Positions 1-8,823 of a DNA stretch of 64,000 nucleotides are shown here, in pieces. The notes beneath the pieces were generated by a model. The model saw only the letters and a program-made list of their open reading frames with translations, had not been told where the DNA came from and made no database searches. Source of the DNA: Streptomyces luteogriseus (GTDB lineage: Bacteria > Actinomycetota > Actinomycetes > Streptomycetales > Streptomycetaceae); assembly GCF_014205055.1 (NCBI RefSeq), contig NZ_JACHMS010000001.1, positions 7,530,501-7,594,500 of the forward strand, given 5' to 3'. A program made the position numbers and the translations under genes. The stretch's first letter is position 1. Every line of letters starts with the position of its first letter.

Positions 1-396
1 CTGCGCGAGCGAGGGCACGAGGTGCACCCGCACGGCGCGCTGCGCCCGGACGGCGACCCCCAGTGGGCGGTGTGCTCCGAGGCCGCGGCCCGCGAGGTCG
101 CCGACGGCACGGCCGACCAGGCGGTGGTGTGCTGCTGGACCGGCACGGGCGCCTCGATCGCCGCGAACAAGGTGCCCGGTGTGCGGGCCGCCCTGTGCAC
201 GGACGCCTACACGGCCGACGGGGCGCGCCGCTGGAACGACGCCAACGTACTCGCGCTCAGCCTGCGGCTGACGTCGGAGCCGCTGCTGACGGAGATCCTC
301 GACGCGTGGTTCGCCGGTGAGCCCAGCGCGGACGCCGAGGACCGGCAGAACGTGGACCGCGTCCGGCTGCTCGACCACGGCAAGACCCGCATGTAG
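1..396 (+). CDS. RpiB/LacA/LacB-family sugar-phosphate isomerase, 3' part
   Basis: The reading frame is open from base 1, so the start lies outside the window; about 131 residues remain. The family interconverts ribose 5-phosphate and ribulose 5-phosphate, or related sugar phosphates, in the cytoplasm. Support comes from the motif CWTGTGASIAANKVPG around residues 43-58, which matches the RpiB active-site loop (Cys followed by TGxG, then SIAANK), and from the downstream segment RAALCTDAYTADGARRWNDAN that holds the family's Asn-rich strand. The Gly after the catalytic Cys in E. coli RpiB is Trp here, which I believe is common in actinobacteria. The C-terminus ends in RVRLLDHGKTRM, as family members often end with a basic helix. 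The next gene is convergent and begins its stop codon at the next base. Confidence 0.85.
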   Translation: MRERGHEVHPHGALRPDGDPQWAVCSEAAAREVADGTADQAVVCCWTGTGASIAANKVPGVRAALCTDAYTADGARRWNDANVLALSLRLTSEPLLTEILDAWFAGEPSADAEDRQNVDRVRLLDHGKTRM

Positions 397-1635
397 TCAC
401 AGCCGCACGATGATCAGCGCGGTGTCGTCGGTCGCGCCGCCGGGCGGCAGCAATTCCGACAGCACGGTGTCGGCGAGGGTCTCGGGATCCTGGGCCCGAT
501 GGTCGCGCAGGGCGTCGGCGAGCCGCTCCAGCCCCTTGTCGATGTCCTCGCCACGCCGTTCGATCAGGCCGTCGGTGTAGAGCACGAGCGTGGCGCCCGG
601 CGTGAACGTGGTCTCGGTCTGGGGTCTCGGGATCGGGTCCGGGCGGGCATCGAGCGGCGTGTCCGTGGCCTGGTCGAGAAACTCCGTGCGCCCGTCGGCA
701 TGGACGAGCACGGGCGGGGGATGGCCGGCGCTGCTGTACGTGATGACGTGGCTGTCGCAGTCGATGAAGGTCGTCACGGCGGTCGCCGACTCGGCCCCGT
801 CGATCACGTGGGCGTAACGCCCCAGCACGTCCAGGGCCTGGGCCGGCCCCGCGGCGACCCGGGAGGCCGCGCTGAGCGCACTGCGCAACTGGCCCATCAC
901 CCCGGCGGCCTCCAGCCCGTGCCCGACCACGTCGCCCACGGCCACACCGATGCGGTCGCCGCCCACCAGGTCGACCAGGTCGTACCAGTCCCCGCACACG
1001 TTGAGCGCGCCCACGGCGGGGCGGTAGCGGACGGCGGCCGGGTGATTGCGGACCTGCCGGGGCGCGGGCAGCATCGCCTTCTGCAATGCCAGCGCCACCT
1101 CCCGCTCCCGGGAGTGCGCCTGGCGCAGCCGTTCGTTGAGCTCCTGCAGCTCACGGGCGCGGGTGTACAGCTCGGCCTCCAGCACGCTGGCCCGGCTGCC
1201 CTGGTTCCCCGGAGTGCCGCCCCGGGCCCTGATCAGCTCCGTGACCTCCTCCACCCGGTGCAGGATCAGCACGACCTTGCCGTCCGAGCCGAGCAGCGGC
1301 GCGTTCACCGGGCTCCAGTAGCGCTTCTGCCACTCGCCGGGCCGCTCCGGGTCCTCGACGTCGTAGCGCTGCAGGGCCATGGTGTCGCGCTCTCCGGTGG
1401 CCAGGACGCGGTACAGCGAGGCCTCCAGATTGCGCATGCCCGTCGCGGCCGGGTCGTTCGGGTTGTCCGGGAAGACGTCGAACAGATACTTGCCGACGAG
1501 CTGATCTCGCGAGCGGCCGGAGGTACGGACGAACTCCTCGTTGACGTCCGCGTACACCAGCTCGGGTGTCAGGAGCGCCACCATGCCGGGCAGAGCCTTG
1601 AACACCGCACCGTAGTCGATCGCCGTCTCCGCCAT
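397..1635 (-). CDS. PAS domain plus SpoIIE-type PP2C phosphatase
   Basis: Predicted 412-aa cytoplasmic Ser/Thr phosphatase of the RsbU/SpoIIE class, which typically dephosphorylates an anti-anti-sigma factor in a partner-switching stress pathway. A PAS fold covers roughly residues 8-135 (GMVALLTPELVYADVN onward), a coiled segment about 150-190 (RARELQELNERLRQAHSRER), and the phosphatase domain about 195-412. Metal-site motifs are present: CGDWYDL, VGDVVGHGLEAAG, LVLYTDGLIERRGEDID and a terminal DDTALIIVRL. I chose the ATG giving MAETAIDYGAVF; the frame extends 14 residues upstream without an obvious start signal. It lies 66 bp downstream of a second, larger phosphatase gene on the same strand, so they may be co-transcribed. 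Partner proteins are not encoded nearby. Confidence 0.85.
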   Translation of the reverse strand: MAETAIDYGAVFKALPGMVALLTPELVYADVNEEFVRTSGRSRDQLVGKYLFDVFPDNPNDPAATGMRNLEASLYRVLATGERDTMALQRYDVEDPERPGEWQKRYWSPVNAPLLGSDGKVVLILHRVEEVTELIRARGGTPGNQGSRASVLEAELYTRARELQELNERLRQAHSREREVALALQKAMLPAPRQVRNHPAAVRYRPAVGALNVCGDWYDLVDLVGGDRIGVAVGDVVGHGLEAAGVMGQLRSALSAASRVAAGPAQALDVLGRYAHVIDGAESATAVTTFIDCDSHVITYSSAGHPPPVLVHADGRTEFLDQATDTPLDARPDPIPRPQTETTFTPGATLVLYTDGLIERRGEDIDKGLERLADALRDHRAQDPETLADTVLSELLPPGGATDDTALIIVRL

Positions 1636-1701
1636 GGCCGCCGCCTCACCGCTGCCGGGGTCACACCAGTTTCGCACGGTATGAGCAAACCTCGACCGGC
1701 T

Positions 1702-4158
1702 TCATTCCGGGAGGTCCGCCAAGGCCTGCTCGGCCCAGATGATCTTCCCCTCGGGGACGAACCGCGTGCCCCACCGCTGCGTGAGCTGGGAGACCAGCAG
1801 CAGCCCGCGCCCGCCCTCGTCCGTCGTACGGGGATGGCGCAGATGGGGCGCGGTGGCGCCGCCGTCGAGGACCTCGCAGACCAGTGCGCGCTCCCGGATC
1901 AGCCGCAGCCGGATGGTCCCGTCGGCGTACCGGATGGCGTTGGTGACCAGCTCGCTCACCACCAGCTCCGTCGTGAAGGCCAGCTCCTCCAGGCCCCAGT
2001 GCGCCAGCTGCCGGGTGGCCGTGCGGCGGGCGTCGGCGACCACGGCCGGGTCCGAGGGCAGCTCCCAGGCCGCGACCTGCCCGGTGCCGAGACGTTTCGT
2101 CCGGGCCATCAGCAGGGCCACGTCGTCGTACGGCCGGTCCGGTACCAGCGCTTCGACCACGGACCGGCAGTGCGAGTCGAGCGGGCCCGCCCGCTCCAGC
2201 GCCCGGCGCAGCCGCTCCCTGCCCGCGTCGACGGCCCAGGTCTCGCCGTGGGCCAGCAGCCCGTCGGTGTGCAGCGCGAGCGTGCTGCCCTCCGCAAGGG
2301 GCAGCTCGACCGCCTCGAACGGCGGGCCCCCCACGCCGAGCGGTGGTCCCTGGGGCAGGTCGACGAACACGACCGAGCGGTCGGGCTGCACCACGGCCGG
2401 GGCGGGATGCCCCGCCGCGGCCATCGAGCACCCGCCGTCCACCGGGTCGTAGACGACGTACAGGCACCCCGAGCCCACGCACTGCGTGCCCGCGGAGCCC
2501 ACCGTCCCGGGCTCCGCGCCCTCCTCCCGCGCCGACCGCGCCACCAGGTCGTCGAGGTGCGCCAGCACCTCCTCGGGCGGCAGATCCAGAGCCGCCAGGG
2601 TCCGTACGGCGGTCCGCAGCTGCCCCATGGCCGCGGCGGCGTCGATGCCGTGCCCGGGCGCCTCGCCCACGACCAGCGCGACACGCGCCCCGGACAGCGG
2701 GATGAGGTCGTACCAGTCGCCGCCGAGGCCGGTCAGCTCGTCGGCCGGCCGGTAGCACGCGGCCGCCTCGACGGCGTCCTGCTCGGGCAGCCGGTGGGGG
2801 AGCAGGCTGCGTTGCAGGACGAGCGCGGCATCCCGCTCACGGGTGTAGCGGCGGGCGTTGTCCACGCAGACGGCCGCACGGGCGACGAGATCCTCCGCCA
2901 GCCGCAGGTCCTCCTCGTCGAAGAACTCCCGGTCCTGGCGCCGGTAGAACGTCGTGATGCCCAGGGTGATGCCGCGCGAACGGATCGGCACGGTCATCAC
3001 GCTGTGCAGACCCAGCTCCCGGAACGTGGCCCGGCGGCCGCTCGGAGTGTCCGTGGTCCAGTCCCGGGTCAGCGGGTCGAGCCGCTCGGCGCGCCAGGAC
3101 CGCCCCGTGGCCAGACAGCGGAAGGGCGGCGTTCCGGCCCGGAAGGCCACCACCTCGCCGATCTCGATGACGGCTTCCGTGAGGTCCTGCACGGACCGGT
3201 ACCCGGCGCGGCGCAGCTCCACCGGCTCCTCCGAGTCCGCGAGCGGGCCGGGGGCCGGTTCGGCGCCCCGCAGCACCGACTCGAGCAGGTCCACGGTGGC
3301 GAAGTCGGCAAGCCCCGGCACGGCCACGTCCGCGAGCTCCTGCGCGGTGCGCGTGAGGTCCAGGCTGCGGCCGATGCTCTCGCCGGCCCGGTCGAGCAGC
3401 GCCAGCCGCTGCCGCGCACGGTGCCTGTCGGTCATGTCCACGACCGTGTAGTACACGCCGATCGGATGGCCCCGGTCGTCCTCGAGCCGGGTGAACGACA
3501 GCATGTGCGCCGTCTCGCGCAACGGGGCCGAGCGCACATGCCCCACGTGCTCGTAGCCGACCACCGCCTCGCCGGTCTCCAGCACGTGCCGCATCTGGGC
3601 CTCGACCGCCTGCCCGTCCATGCCCGGCTGGACGTCCGCGAAGCGCAGCCCGAGCCGGCGCGCCGCCGGGCCGCCGCCGAACTGCTCCAGAGCGGCGTTC
3701 GACCACACGAAGCGCAGGTCCGTGTCCACGATCGCGATACCGACCGGGGCGCCCGCCGCCATCTGCTCCAGGACCGTGCGGCTCATGTCCCAGCCGGGGG
3801 CGTCGGCCAGTTCCGACAGGAGCATGAGCCAGCGCGAGCTGCCGTGCGCCTCCTCGGCCCAGGTGATCCGGGCCGCGACCTTCACCGGCCGCCCGTCCCG
3901 GCGGCGGGCCGTCAGCAGTCCCGTCCAGCCACCGTCCCTGCGGCACCGCTCGACCAGGTCCGGCACGCGCTCGGCGTCCTCGGCGGCCAGCAGGTCGGCC
4001 AGCTTCCTGCCGACCGCCTCGGACGCCGGGTACGCGAGCAGGCGCCGGGCACCGTTGGTCCAGCCCGTCACCACGCCCTGTGGATCGAGCAACAGGGGCG
4101 CCGCGTCGGCCACGTCGAACCGCTGCCGGGCAACGCCGTGCACCTCGTCTGCGCCCAC
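1702..4158 (-). CDS. PAS-PAS-GAF-SpoIIE phosphatase with C-terminal anti-sigma-type kinase domain
   Basis: 818-aa multidomain regulator that combines sensory domains, a PP2C phosphatase and a GHKL serine kinase of the RsbW type, so it could both phosphorylate and dephosphorylate an anti-sigma antagonist. Visible order: PAS about 10-130 (PLLLDPQGVVTGWTNGARRL), PAS about 140-265 (GAPVGIAIVDTDLRFVWSN), GAF about 280-450, SpoIIE about 460-680 (GGDWYDLIPL, LHTDGLLAHGE, DDVALLMART), then an ATPase domain about 690-818 with N-box ELVTNAIRYADG and G-box GGRGLLLVSQL. The usual GDVxGHG metal loop reads GEAPGHG, replacing a metal-binding Asp by Glu. The GTG start (VGADEVHGVARQ) has AGAGAGGT upstream; the frame continues further 5' but that part is Arg/Pro-rich and looks non-coding. 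Confidence 0.85.
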   Translation of the reverse strand: MGADEVHGVARQRFDVADAAPLLLDPQGVVTGWTNGARRLLAYPASEAVGRKLADLLAAEDAERVPDLVERCRRDGGWTGLLTARRRDGRPVKVAARITWAEEAHGSSRWLMLLSELADAPGWDMSRTVLEQMAAGAPVGIAIVDTDLRFVWSNAALEQFGGGPAARRLGLRFADVQPGMDGQAVEAQMRHVLETGEAVVGYEHVGHVRSAPLRETAHMLSFTRLEDDRGHPIGVYYTVVDMTDRHRARQRLALLDRAGESIGRSLDLTRTAQELADVAVPGLADFATVDLLESVLRGAEPAPGPLADSEEPVELRRAGYRSVQDLTEAVIEIGEVVAFRAGTPPFRCLATGRSWRAERLDPLTRDWTTDTPSGRRATFRELGLHSVMTVPIRSRGITLGITTFYRRQDREFFDEEDLRLAEDLVARAAVCVDNARRYTRERDAALVLQRSLLPHRLPEQDAVEAAACYRPADELTGLGGDWYDLIPLSGARVALVVGEAPGHGIDAAAAMGQLRTAVRTLAALDLPPEEVLAHLDDLVARSAREEGAEPGTVGSAGTQCVGSGCLYVVYDPVDGGCSMAAAGHPAPAVVQPDRSVVFVDLPQGPPLGVGGPPFEAVELPLAEGSTLALHTDGLLAHGETWAVDAGRERLRRALERAGPLDSHCRSVVEALVPDRPYDDVALLMARTKRLGTGQVAAWELPSDPAVVADARRTATRQLAHWGLEELAFTTELVVSELVTNAIRYADGTIRLRLIRERALVCEVLDGGATAPHLRHPRTTDEGGRGLLLVSQLTQRWGTRFVPEGKIIWAEQALADLPE

Positions 4159-4181
4159 GGCCGACCTCTCTGTCGCTGAGA

Positions 4182-4193
4182 GTGGTCTACCAC
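4182..4193. promoter_or_regulatory. 5-2-5 inverted repeat upstream of the phosphatase-kinase gene
   Basis: GTGGT-CT-ACCAC lies 24-35 bases upstream of the GTG start of the large phosphatase-kinase gene. It is placed where an operator or promoter-proximal regulator site would be expected. The regulator is unknown and a chance palindrome of this length is possible. Confidence 0.3.
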
Positions 4194-4208
4194 CTCTTGC
4201 CCCAATCT

Positions 4209-4855
4209 TCACCCTTCTGGCGCCGAGGGGCGGCTTGTGCAGGGCCGGTCGGGGCGCACGGGAGGCGGCTGAGGCGAAGGAGCCGGGCGGTGTCGGGGAC
4301 GCTCCGGTTGAAGGGCGGAGGAGGACGGCCGGCGGGGAGGGAACGCACTGCCCGGCCTTCGCCGGCGTGGGAGAAGCGGCTCGGCGCGGGGCAGCACTCA
4401 CCGTGAGGCCGGGGAGGCCGCGACCGTTCCCGTTGGGACGGGGAGCGGCCAGGGGCGCCGTCCGGGTTGAGCAGGCACCCGGAGTCGCCGGCGCGCAGGA
4501 GGGACGACCGGCGCGGGTCGGACAGGGTGGCAGGGCTGCCTGCCCGGCTGGGGCCGGTGCGGCGACCGAGTGCCGCTCTGTGCCGAGCCTCCGTCCAGCT
4601 CCGGCGGCCCGTGCGGGCCTCGGCTCTGCTGTGGCGGCCCTGTGTGAGTCTCCTTCCGGTTCCGGCGGCCCTGTGCGAGCGGCCGTCCAGCTCCGGCCGC
4701 CCGCGCGACCCTCAGCCCCCGCCCCGCCCCGCCCCTTCGGCCGGTACCGGGCAGTCGCGTCCTGGTGGCCGGTCTCCTGGGTCGCCCGCACGCAGGGAGG
4801 GGCGGTCGACCCGTCTGGGGTCCTCCGCCCCTGCCCCCGTGACCTCGGCCGACCC
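4209..4855. other. GC-rich intergenic stretch with degenerate repeats
   Basis: About 650 bases between the phosphatase-kinase gene (reading left) and the rocD stop codon. Open frames exist on both strands but their translations are Arg/Pro/Gly-rich, lack start signals and resemble no family, so I call no gene. From about 4585 to 4720 there are imperfect copies of a motif containing CTCCGGCGGCCCG; CCGTCCAGCTCCGG occurs twice about 94 bases apart. No clear terminator with a T-tract was seen. Confidence 0.5.
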
Positions 4856-6109
4856 TTACCCCAGCGCCTTCTCCAGCGCCGCCAGCGCCCCCGTCAGTTC
4901 CTCGCCCGTGATGGTGAGCGGCGGGGCCAGGCGGATCGTGGAGCCGTGGGTGTCCTTCGCCAGGACTCCCTCCCGCATGAGGCGTTCGCTGATCTCGCGG
5001 CCGGTGCCGAGCGCGGGGTCGATGTCGACGCCCGCCCACAGGCCACGCGAGCGGAACCCGACGACGCCTTTGCCGACCAGCCCCGTCAGACCGTCGCGCA
5101 GGATCTCGCCCAGCTCGGCCGCCCGGCGCTGGAACTCGCCCGTCTCCAGCAGCTCCACCACCGCCGTACCGACCGCGGCGGCCAGCGGATTGCCGCCGAA
5201 GGTCGAGCCGTGCTCACCCGGGTGCAGCACCCCGAGCACCTCCCGGCGTCCGACCACCGCCGACACCGGCACGATGCCGCCGCCCAGCGCCTTGCCCAGC
5301 AGCAGCACGTCCGGCACCACCGGCTCGTGCTCGACCGCCAGCGTGCGGCCCGTGCGGCCGAGCCCGGACTGAATCTCGTCCGCGATGAACAGACAACCCT
5401 TGCGGCGGGTCAGCTCCCGCACACCGGCGAGATAGCCGTCGTCGGGAATGATCACCCCCGCCTCGCCCTGGATCGGCTCGATCAGCACCGCCGCCGTCGT
5501 CTCGTCGACCGCCTCCTCCATCGCGGCCAGGTCGTTGTACGGCACCACCCGGAAACCCGGCGTGAAGGGCCCGAAGCCCGCCCGGGCCGTCTCGTCCGTC
5601 GAGAAGCTGACGATCGTCGTCGTACGCCCGTGGAAGTTGTCCGCCGCGACGACGATCGTCGCCCGGTCGGCTGGCACGCCCTTCACGTCGTAGGCCCACT
5701 TGCGGGCCACCTTCACGCCGCTCTCCACCGCCTCCGCGCCGGTGTTCATGGGCAGCACCATGTCCATGCCGGTCAGCGCGGCCAGCCGCTCCGCGAACTC
5801 GGCGAGCCGGTCGTTGTGGAAAGCGCGCGAGGTGAGGGTCAGCCGGTCGAGCTGACGATGGGCCGCCTCGATCAGCGCCGGGTGCCGGTGGCCGAAGTTG
5901 AGGGCCGAGTACCCGGCGAGCATGTCGAGGTAGCGCCGCCCCTCCACGTCCTCCACCCAGGTGCCCTCGGCGCGGGCGACGACCACCGGCAGCGGGTGGT
6001 AGTTGTGCGCGAGGACCGGCTCCTCCGCGCGGATCAGCTCCTGCGAGCCACGGGTCTCCCGCGAGCCACGGGCCCCCTGCGAGTCCTCGGTGCGGACGGG
6101 TGCGGTCAT
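4856..6109 (-). CDS. rocD: Ornithine aminotransferase
   Basis: 417-aa class III PLP aminotransferase that converts ornithine and 2-oxoglutarate to glutamate 5-semialdehyde and glutamate, a step of arginine/ornithine catabolism. Family features include the N-terminal YLDMLAGYSALNFGHRHP, the PLP-phosphate region MNTGAEAVESGVKVARKW, the cofactor Asp in LFIADEIQSGLGRTG, the Schiff-base Lys in LLGKALGGG and GSTFGGNPLAAAVG. Length is normal for RocD. I start at MTAPVRTEDSQG because its ATG overlaps the stop of ddaH as ATGA, implying translational coupling; the frame runs 11 residues further upstream. The N-terminal segment has a short repeat (GARGSRETRGSQE). With the upstream ddaH and Lrp regulator it forms an arginine-derivative catabolic unit. 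Confidence 0.92.
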   Translation of the reverse strand: MTAPVRTEDSQGARGSRETRGSQELIRAEEPVLAHNYHPLPVVVARAEGTWVEDVEGRRYLDMLAGYSALNFGHRHPALIEAAHRQLDRLTLTSRAFHNDRLAEFAERLAALTGMDMVLPMNTGAEAVESGVKVARKWAYDVKGVPADRATIVVAADNFHGRTTTIVSFSTDETARAGFGPFTPGFRVVPYNDLAAMEEAVDETTAAVLIEPIQGEAGVIIPDDGYLAGVRELTRRKGCLFIADEIQSGLGRTGRTLAVEHEPVVPDVLLLGKALGGGIVPVSAVVGRREVLGVLHPGEHGSTFGGNPLAAAVGTAVVELLETGEFQRRAAELGEILRDGLTGLVGKGVVGFRSRGLWAGVDIDPALGTGREISERLMREGVLAKDTHGSTIRLAPPLTITGEELTGALAALEKALG

Positions 6110-6936
6110 GAGCGGATCTCCCGGATCTCCTGGGTGCAGCACTTGATGCCGCCACCGGCCTTCTGGAATTCGGACAGGTCGACGGGGACGGGGACGTAGC
6201 CGCGGCCGGCCAGCTGGTCGGCCAGGGCCGTCGCCCCCGGTGAGATGAACACGTGGCGCCCGTCGGAGACGGAGTTGAGCCCGAACGCCATGGCGTCCTC
6301 GCGGGTGGCGAGCACCGCGTCCGGGTACAGCCGGGCCAGCACCTCACGGCTGCCCGGCGAGAACGCCTCGGGGTAGTAGACGATGTTCCCGTCGGGCCCG
6401 TCGTCGAGGACGAACAGCGCCGTGTCCAGGTGGTAGAAGTACGGATCCACCAGCGTCAGGCTGATCACCGGCGTCCCGAAGTACTCCTGTACCTCGCTGT
6501 GGGCCTCCCGGGTCGTACGGAAGCCCGTCCCGGCCAGGATCCAGCGGCCGGCGGGGACCAGGTCGCCCTCGCCCTCGCATACCGACTCGGGGTGGTACAC
6601 CTCGTAGCCCTCCGCCTTGAACCACGCCTCGAAGGGCACGGACTCGGGACGGCGCTCGGGCGCGTGGAAGAGCGAGCCGAAGACGCGGCCGTCGACGACG
6701 ACCGCCGCGTTCGCGGCGAAAACCATGTCGGGCAGGCCGGGAACGGGTTTCACACTGTCCACGGTATGGCCGTGGGCACGGTAGGTGTCGACCAGCGCCT
6801 GCCACTGGTCGAGGGCGCGGAGAACGTCGACGGGTTCGTCGGGATGCATCCACGGGTTGATCGCGTACTGCACGGCGAAGTGTCTGGGTTCGCAGACGAG
6901 ATAGCGCCGCCGGCGCGGCACACGGGAGTCGGGCAC
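6106..6936 (-). CDS. ddaH: Dimethylarginine dimethylaminohydrolase
   Basis: 276-aa member of the guanidino-group hydrolase superfamily; DDAH converts N-methylated arginines to citrulline and (di)methylamine. Visible features are the N-terminal FAVQYAINPWMHPDEPVD, the substrate loop DMVFAANAAVVVDGRV, a central GTGFRTTREAH, the catalytic His region YHLDTALFVLDD and the nucleophilic Cys near the end in GGGIKCCTQEIREI. The GTG start (VPDSRVPRRRRYLVCEPRHF) has GGAGGGA about nine bases upstream; more upstream frame exists but lacks similarity. Its last bases overlap the rocD ATG by four, so the two genes are coupled. A related amidinotransferase activity cannot be excluded from sequence alone. Confidence 0.82.
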   Translation of the reverse strand: MPDSRVPRRRRYLVCEPRHFAVQYAINPWMHPDEPVDVLRALDQWQALVDTYRAHGHTVDSVKPVPGLPDMVFAANAAVVVDGRVFGSLFHAPERRPESVPFEAWFKAEGYEVYHPESVCEGEGDLVPAGRWILAGTGFRTTREAHSEVQEYFGTPVISLTLVDPYFYHLDTALFVLDDGPDGNIVYYPEAFSPGSREVLARLYPDAVLATREDAMAFGLNSVSDGRHVFISPGATALADQLAGRGYVPVPVDLSEFQKAGGGIKCCTQEIREIRS

Positions 6937-7062
6937 AGAGGGGTCCCTCCGCTTCCTCACGGTGTGTGACTGGGGGTTGACACAACGGTAGGAACTGACG
7001 GCGGTGCCCGACAAGAAACAAAGGTTGCGCGTTCACGCAGGAACGCTGCGTCTTACGGCGGC

Positions 7063-7578
7063 TCAGCGCACGTCTGCTGCGCCGCCTCGCGACTCCGCCG
7101 GGGCCGGCTGGCTGGCTCCCGCCTCCGGGCTCTCGGGGAGCAGATGGGACAGCACCATGACGCTGATCGTCTTCCGGATGAACGGCTCCTGCCGGATCCG
7201 CTCCAGCACCTCCTCGAAGTGCTCCACGTCCCGCGCCCGCACGTGCAGCAGCGCGTCCGCCCCACCGGTCACGGTCATCGCCGCGGCGATCTCCGGGTAG
7301 TCGCGCACGACCTCGGCCAGCCGCCGCGGCGGGGCGGCGCCCTCGCAGTACACCTCGACGTAGGCCTCCGTGCGCCAGCCCAGCGCCGACGGCTTCACCG
7401 TCGCCGAGAACCCGGTGATCACACCGGTCTCGCGCAGCCGGTCGACCCGCCGCTTGACCGCCGTCGCCGACAGCCCGATCGCCGTGCCGATCTCCGCGAA
7501 CGACGTCCGGGCGTTCGCCATCAACGCCGTGATGATCTTCCGGTCGAGTTCGTCGAACGGCGTGGACCTGCTGTTCAT
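7063..7578 (-). CDS. Lrp/AsnC-family transcriptional regulator
   Basis: 171-aa regulator with an N-terminal winged helix-turn-helix (FDELDRKIITALMANARTSF, then AEIGTAIGLSATAVKRRVDR) and a C-terminal ligand-binding RAM/AsnC domain (about 65-150: AAAMTVTGGADALLHVRARD). Proteins of this class sense amino acids. It sits 126 bp upstream of ddaH-rocD on the same strand and divergent from a LytTR regulator, so control of arginine/ornithine catabolism is the simplest inference. The start MNSRSTPFDELD was chosen by alignment to the family N-terminus; the frame extends further upstream without a good ribosome-binding site. Confidence 0.87.
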   Translation of the reverse strand: MNSRSTPFDELDRKIITALMANARTSFAEIGTAIGLSATAVKRRVDRLRETGVITGFSATVKPSALGWRTEAYVEVYCEGAAPPRRLAEVVRDYPEIAAAMTVTGGADALLHVRARDVEHFEEVLERIRQEPFIRKTISVMVLSHLLPESPEAGASQPAPAESRGGAADVR

Positions 7579-7699
7579 GCGGGCACTGTATCCACCGCCG
7601 TCCCGGACCGCGCCCGCCCGCGCGGGCACCGTGTACCAGCACGAACGTCCGCCCCCGGCACGTGTCCAGACGTACGGATCACCCCTACACTCCGGGTTC

Positions 7700-8449
7700 A
7701 TGCTGCGCGCCCTGGCTGTCGACGACGAACGCCCCTCCCTGGAGGAGCTGCTCTACCTCCTGCACGCCGACCCCCGCATCGGCAGCGCGGAGGGCGCCGG
7801 TGACGCCACCGAGGCGCTGCGTCGCATGAACCGTGCCCTGGAGTCCGGCCCGGAAGGGCCCGAGGCCATCGACGTGGTCTTCCTCGACATCCAGATGCCC
7901 GGCCTGGACGGCCTCGACCTCGCCCGGCTGCTCACCGGCTTCGCCCGGCCGCCGCTCGTCGTCTTCGTCACCGCCCACGAGGACTTCGCCGTGCAGGCCT
8001 TCGACCTCAAGGCCGTCGACTACGTCCTCAAACCGGTCCGCAAGGAACGGCTCGCCGAGGCCGTCCGCCGGGCCGCCGAGCTGCGCGGCGCCGCCCCGCG
8101 CATCCCCGTGCACGAACCCGACCCGGACCACATACCCGTCGAACTCGGCGGAGTGACCCGCTTCGTCGCCGTCGACGACATCACCCACGTCGAGGCGCAG
8201 GGCGACTACGCCCGCCTGCACACCGTCAAGGGCAGCCACCTGGTCCGCATCCCGCTGTCCACCCTGGAGGAGCGCTGGCGCACCCGCGGCTTCGTCCGCA
8301 TCCACCGCCGCCACCTCGTCGCCCTGCACCACATCGGCGAACTCCGCCTCGACGCGGGCACCGTCAGCGTCCTCGTCGGCTCCGAGGAGCTCCAGGTCAG
8401 CCGGCGCCACACGCGTGAACTGCGCGACCTGCTCATGAGGAGGCCGTGA
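7700..8449 (+). CDS. LytTR-family response regulator
   Basis: 249-aa two-component response regulator. Receiver domain about residues 1-125 with acidic pocket VDDE, phospho-acceptor Asp63 in VVFLDIQMPGLDG, switch Thr in VFVTAHED and Lys in VDYVLKPVRKE. LytTR DNA-binding domain about 145-249 (TRFVAVDDITHVEAQGDYAR, then FVRIHRRHLVALHHI). It is the first gene of a tight four-gene run: two bases separate it from the DUF485-like gene, followed by a symporter and the cognate LytS-type kinase. LytTR regulators beside transporters usually control that transporter, as in the pyruvate-responsive BtsSR and YpdAB systems; the substrate here is not evident from sequence. Confidence 0.9.
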   Translation: MLRALAVDDERPSLEELLYLLHADPRIGSAEGAGDATEALRRMNRALESGPEGPEAIDVVFLDIQMPGLDGLDLARLLTGFARPPLVVFVTAHEDFAVQAFDLKAVDYVLKPVRKERLAEAVRRAAELRGAAPRIPVHEPDPDHIPVELGGVTRFVAVDDITHVEAQGDYARLHTVKGSHLVRIPLSTLEERWRTRGFVRIHRRHLVALHHIGELRLDAGTVSVLVGSEELQVSRRHTRELRDLLMRRP

Positions 8450-8450
8450 C

Positions 8451-8813
8451 GTGCCCCCCGACCACACCGAACGCCGCGTCGTCGTCACCGGCCCGCCCCG
8501 GCAGAGCAGCCGGACCTCCTCCGGCTACTACCGCCCGCGCACCGAGATCGACGAGCAGACCACCCTCGGCCACACCTACGTCCGCTCCCTGATGCGCACC
8601 CAACTGCGCGCCGCCCTCACCGTGTTCGCCATCCTCGGCCTGCTCGTCGGACCGCTCCCGCTGCTGTTCGCGGCGATGCCCGACGCCCGCCGCCTGGAAT
8701 GGGCCGTCCTCGGCTTCGGCCTGTACGCCCCCCTCGTCCTGCTCGCCCGCTGGTACGTCCGCCGGGCCGAGCGCAACGAACGCGACTTCATACGCCTCGT
8801 GGAAGACCGCTGA
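8451..8813 (+). CDS. DUF485-like small membrane protein
   Basis: 120-aa protein with a basic, polar N-terminus (about 1-50), two predicted membrane helices (about 52-76, LTVFAILGLLVGPLPLLFAA, and about 83-101, WAVLGFGLYAPLVLLARWY) and a charged cytoplasmic tail. Size, topology and position immediately before a sodium:solute symporter match DUF485/YjcH partners of ActP-type transporters, though residue-level similarity is only moderate by eye. GTG start directly after the response-regulator stop with AGGAGG overlapping the preceding gene end, so translation is coupled. Likely an accessory subunit of the downstream symporter. Confidence 0.7.
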   Translation: MPPDHTERRVVVTGPPRQSSRTSSGYYRPRTEIDEQTTLGHTYVRSLMRTQLRAALTVFAILGLLVGPLPLLFAAMPDARRLEWAVLGFGLYAPLVLLARWYVRRAERNERDFIRLVEDR

Positions 8814-8823
8814 AGCCCCACCG

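Noticed and set aside
499..4179. 1226-codon open frame on the + strand
   Set aside because: It lies antisense to two clear phosphatase genes, its translation is His/Arg/Gly/Pro-rich with no domain, and it has no start signal. Long antisense frames are expected at this GC content.
4398..5039. 213-codon - strand frame overlapping rocD and the intergenic gap
   Set aside because: Its translation is Arg/Pro/Gly-rich with no family likeness, and it overlaps rocD out of frame.
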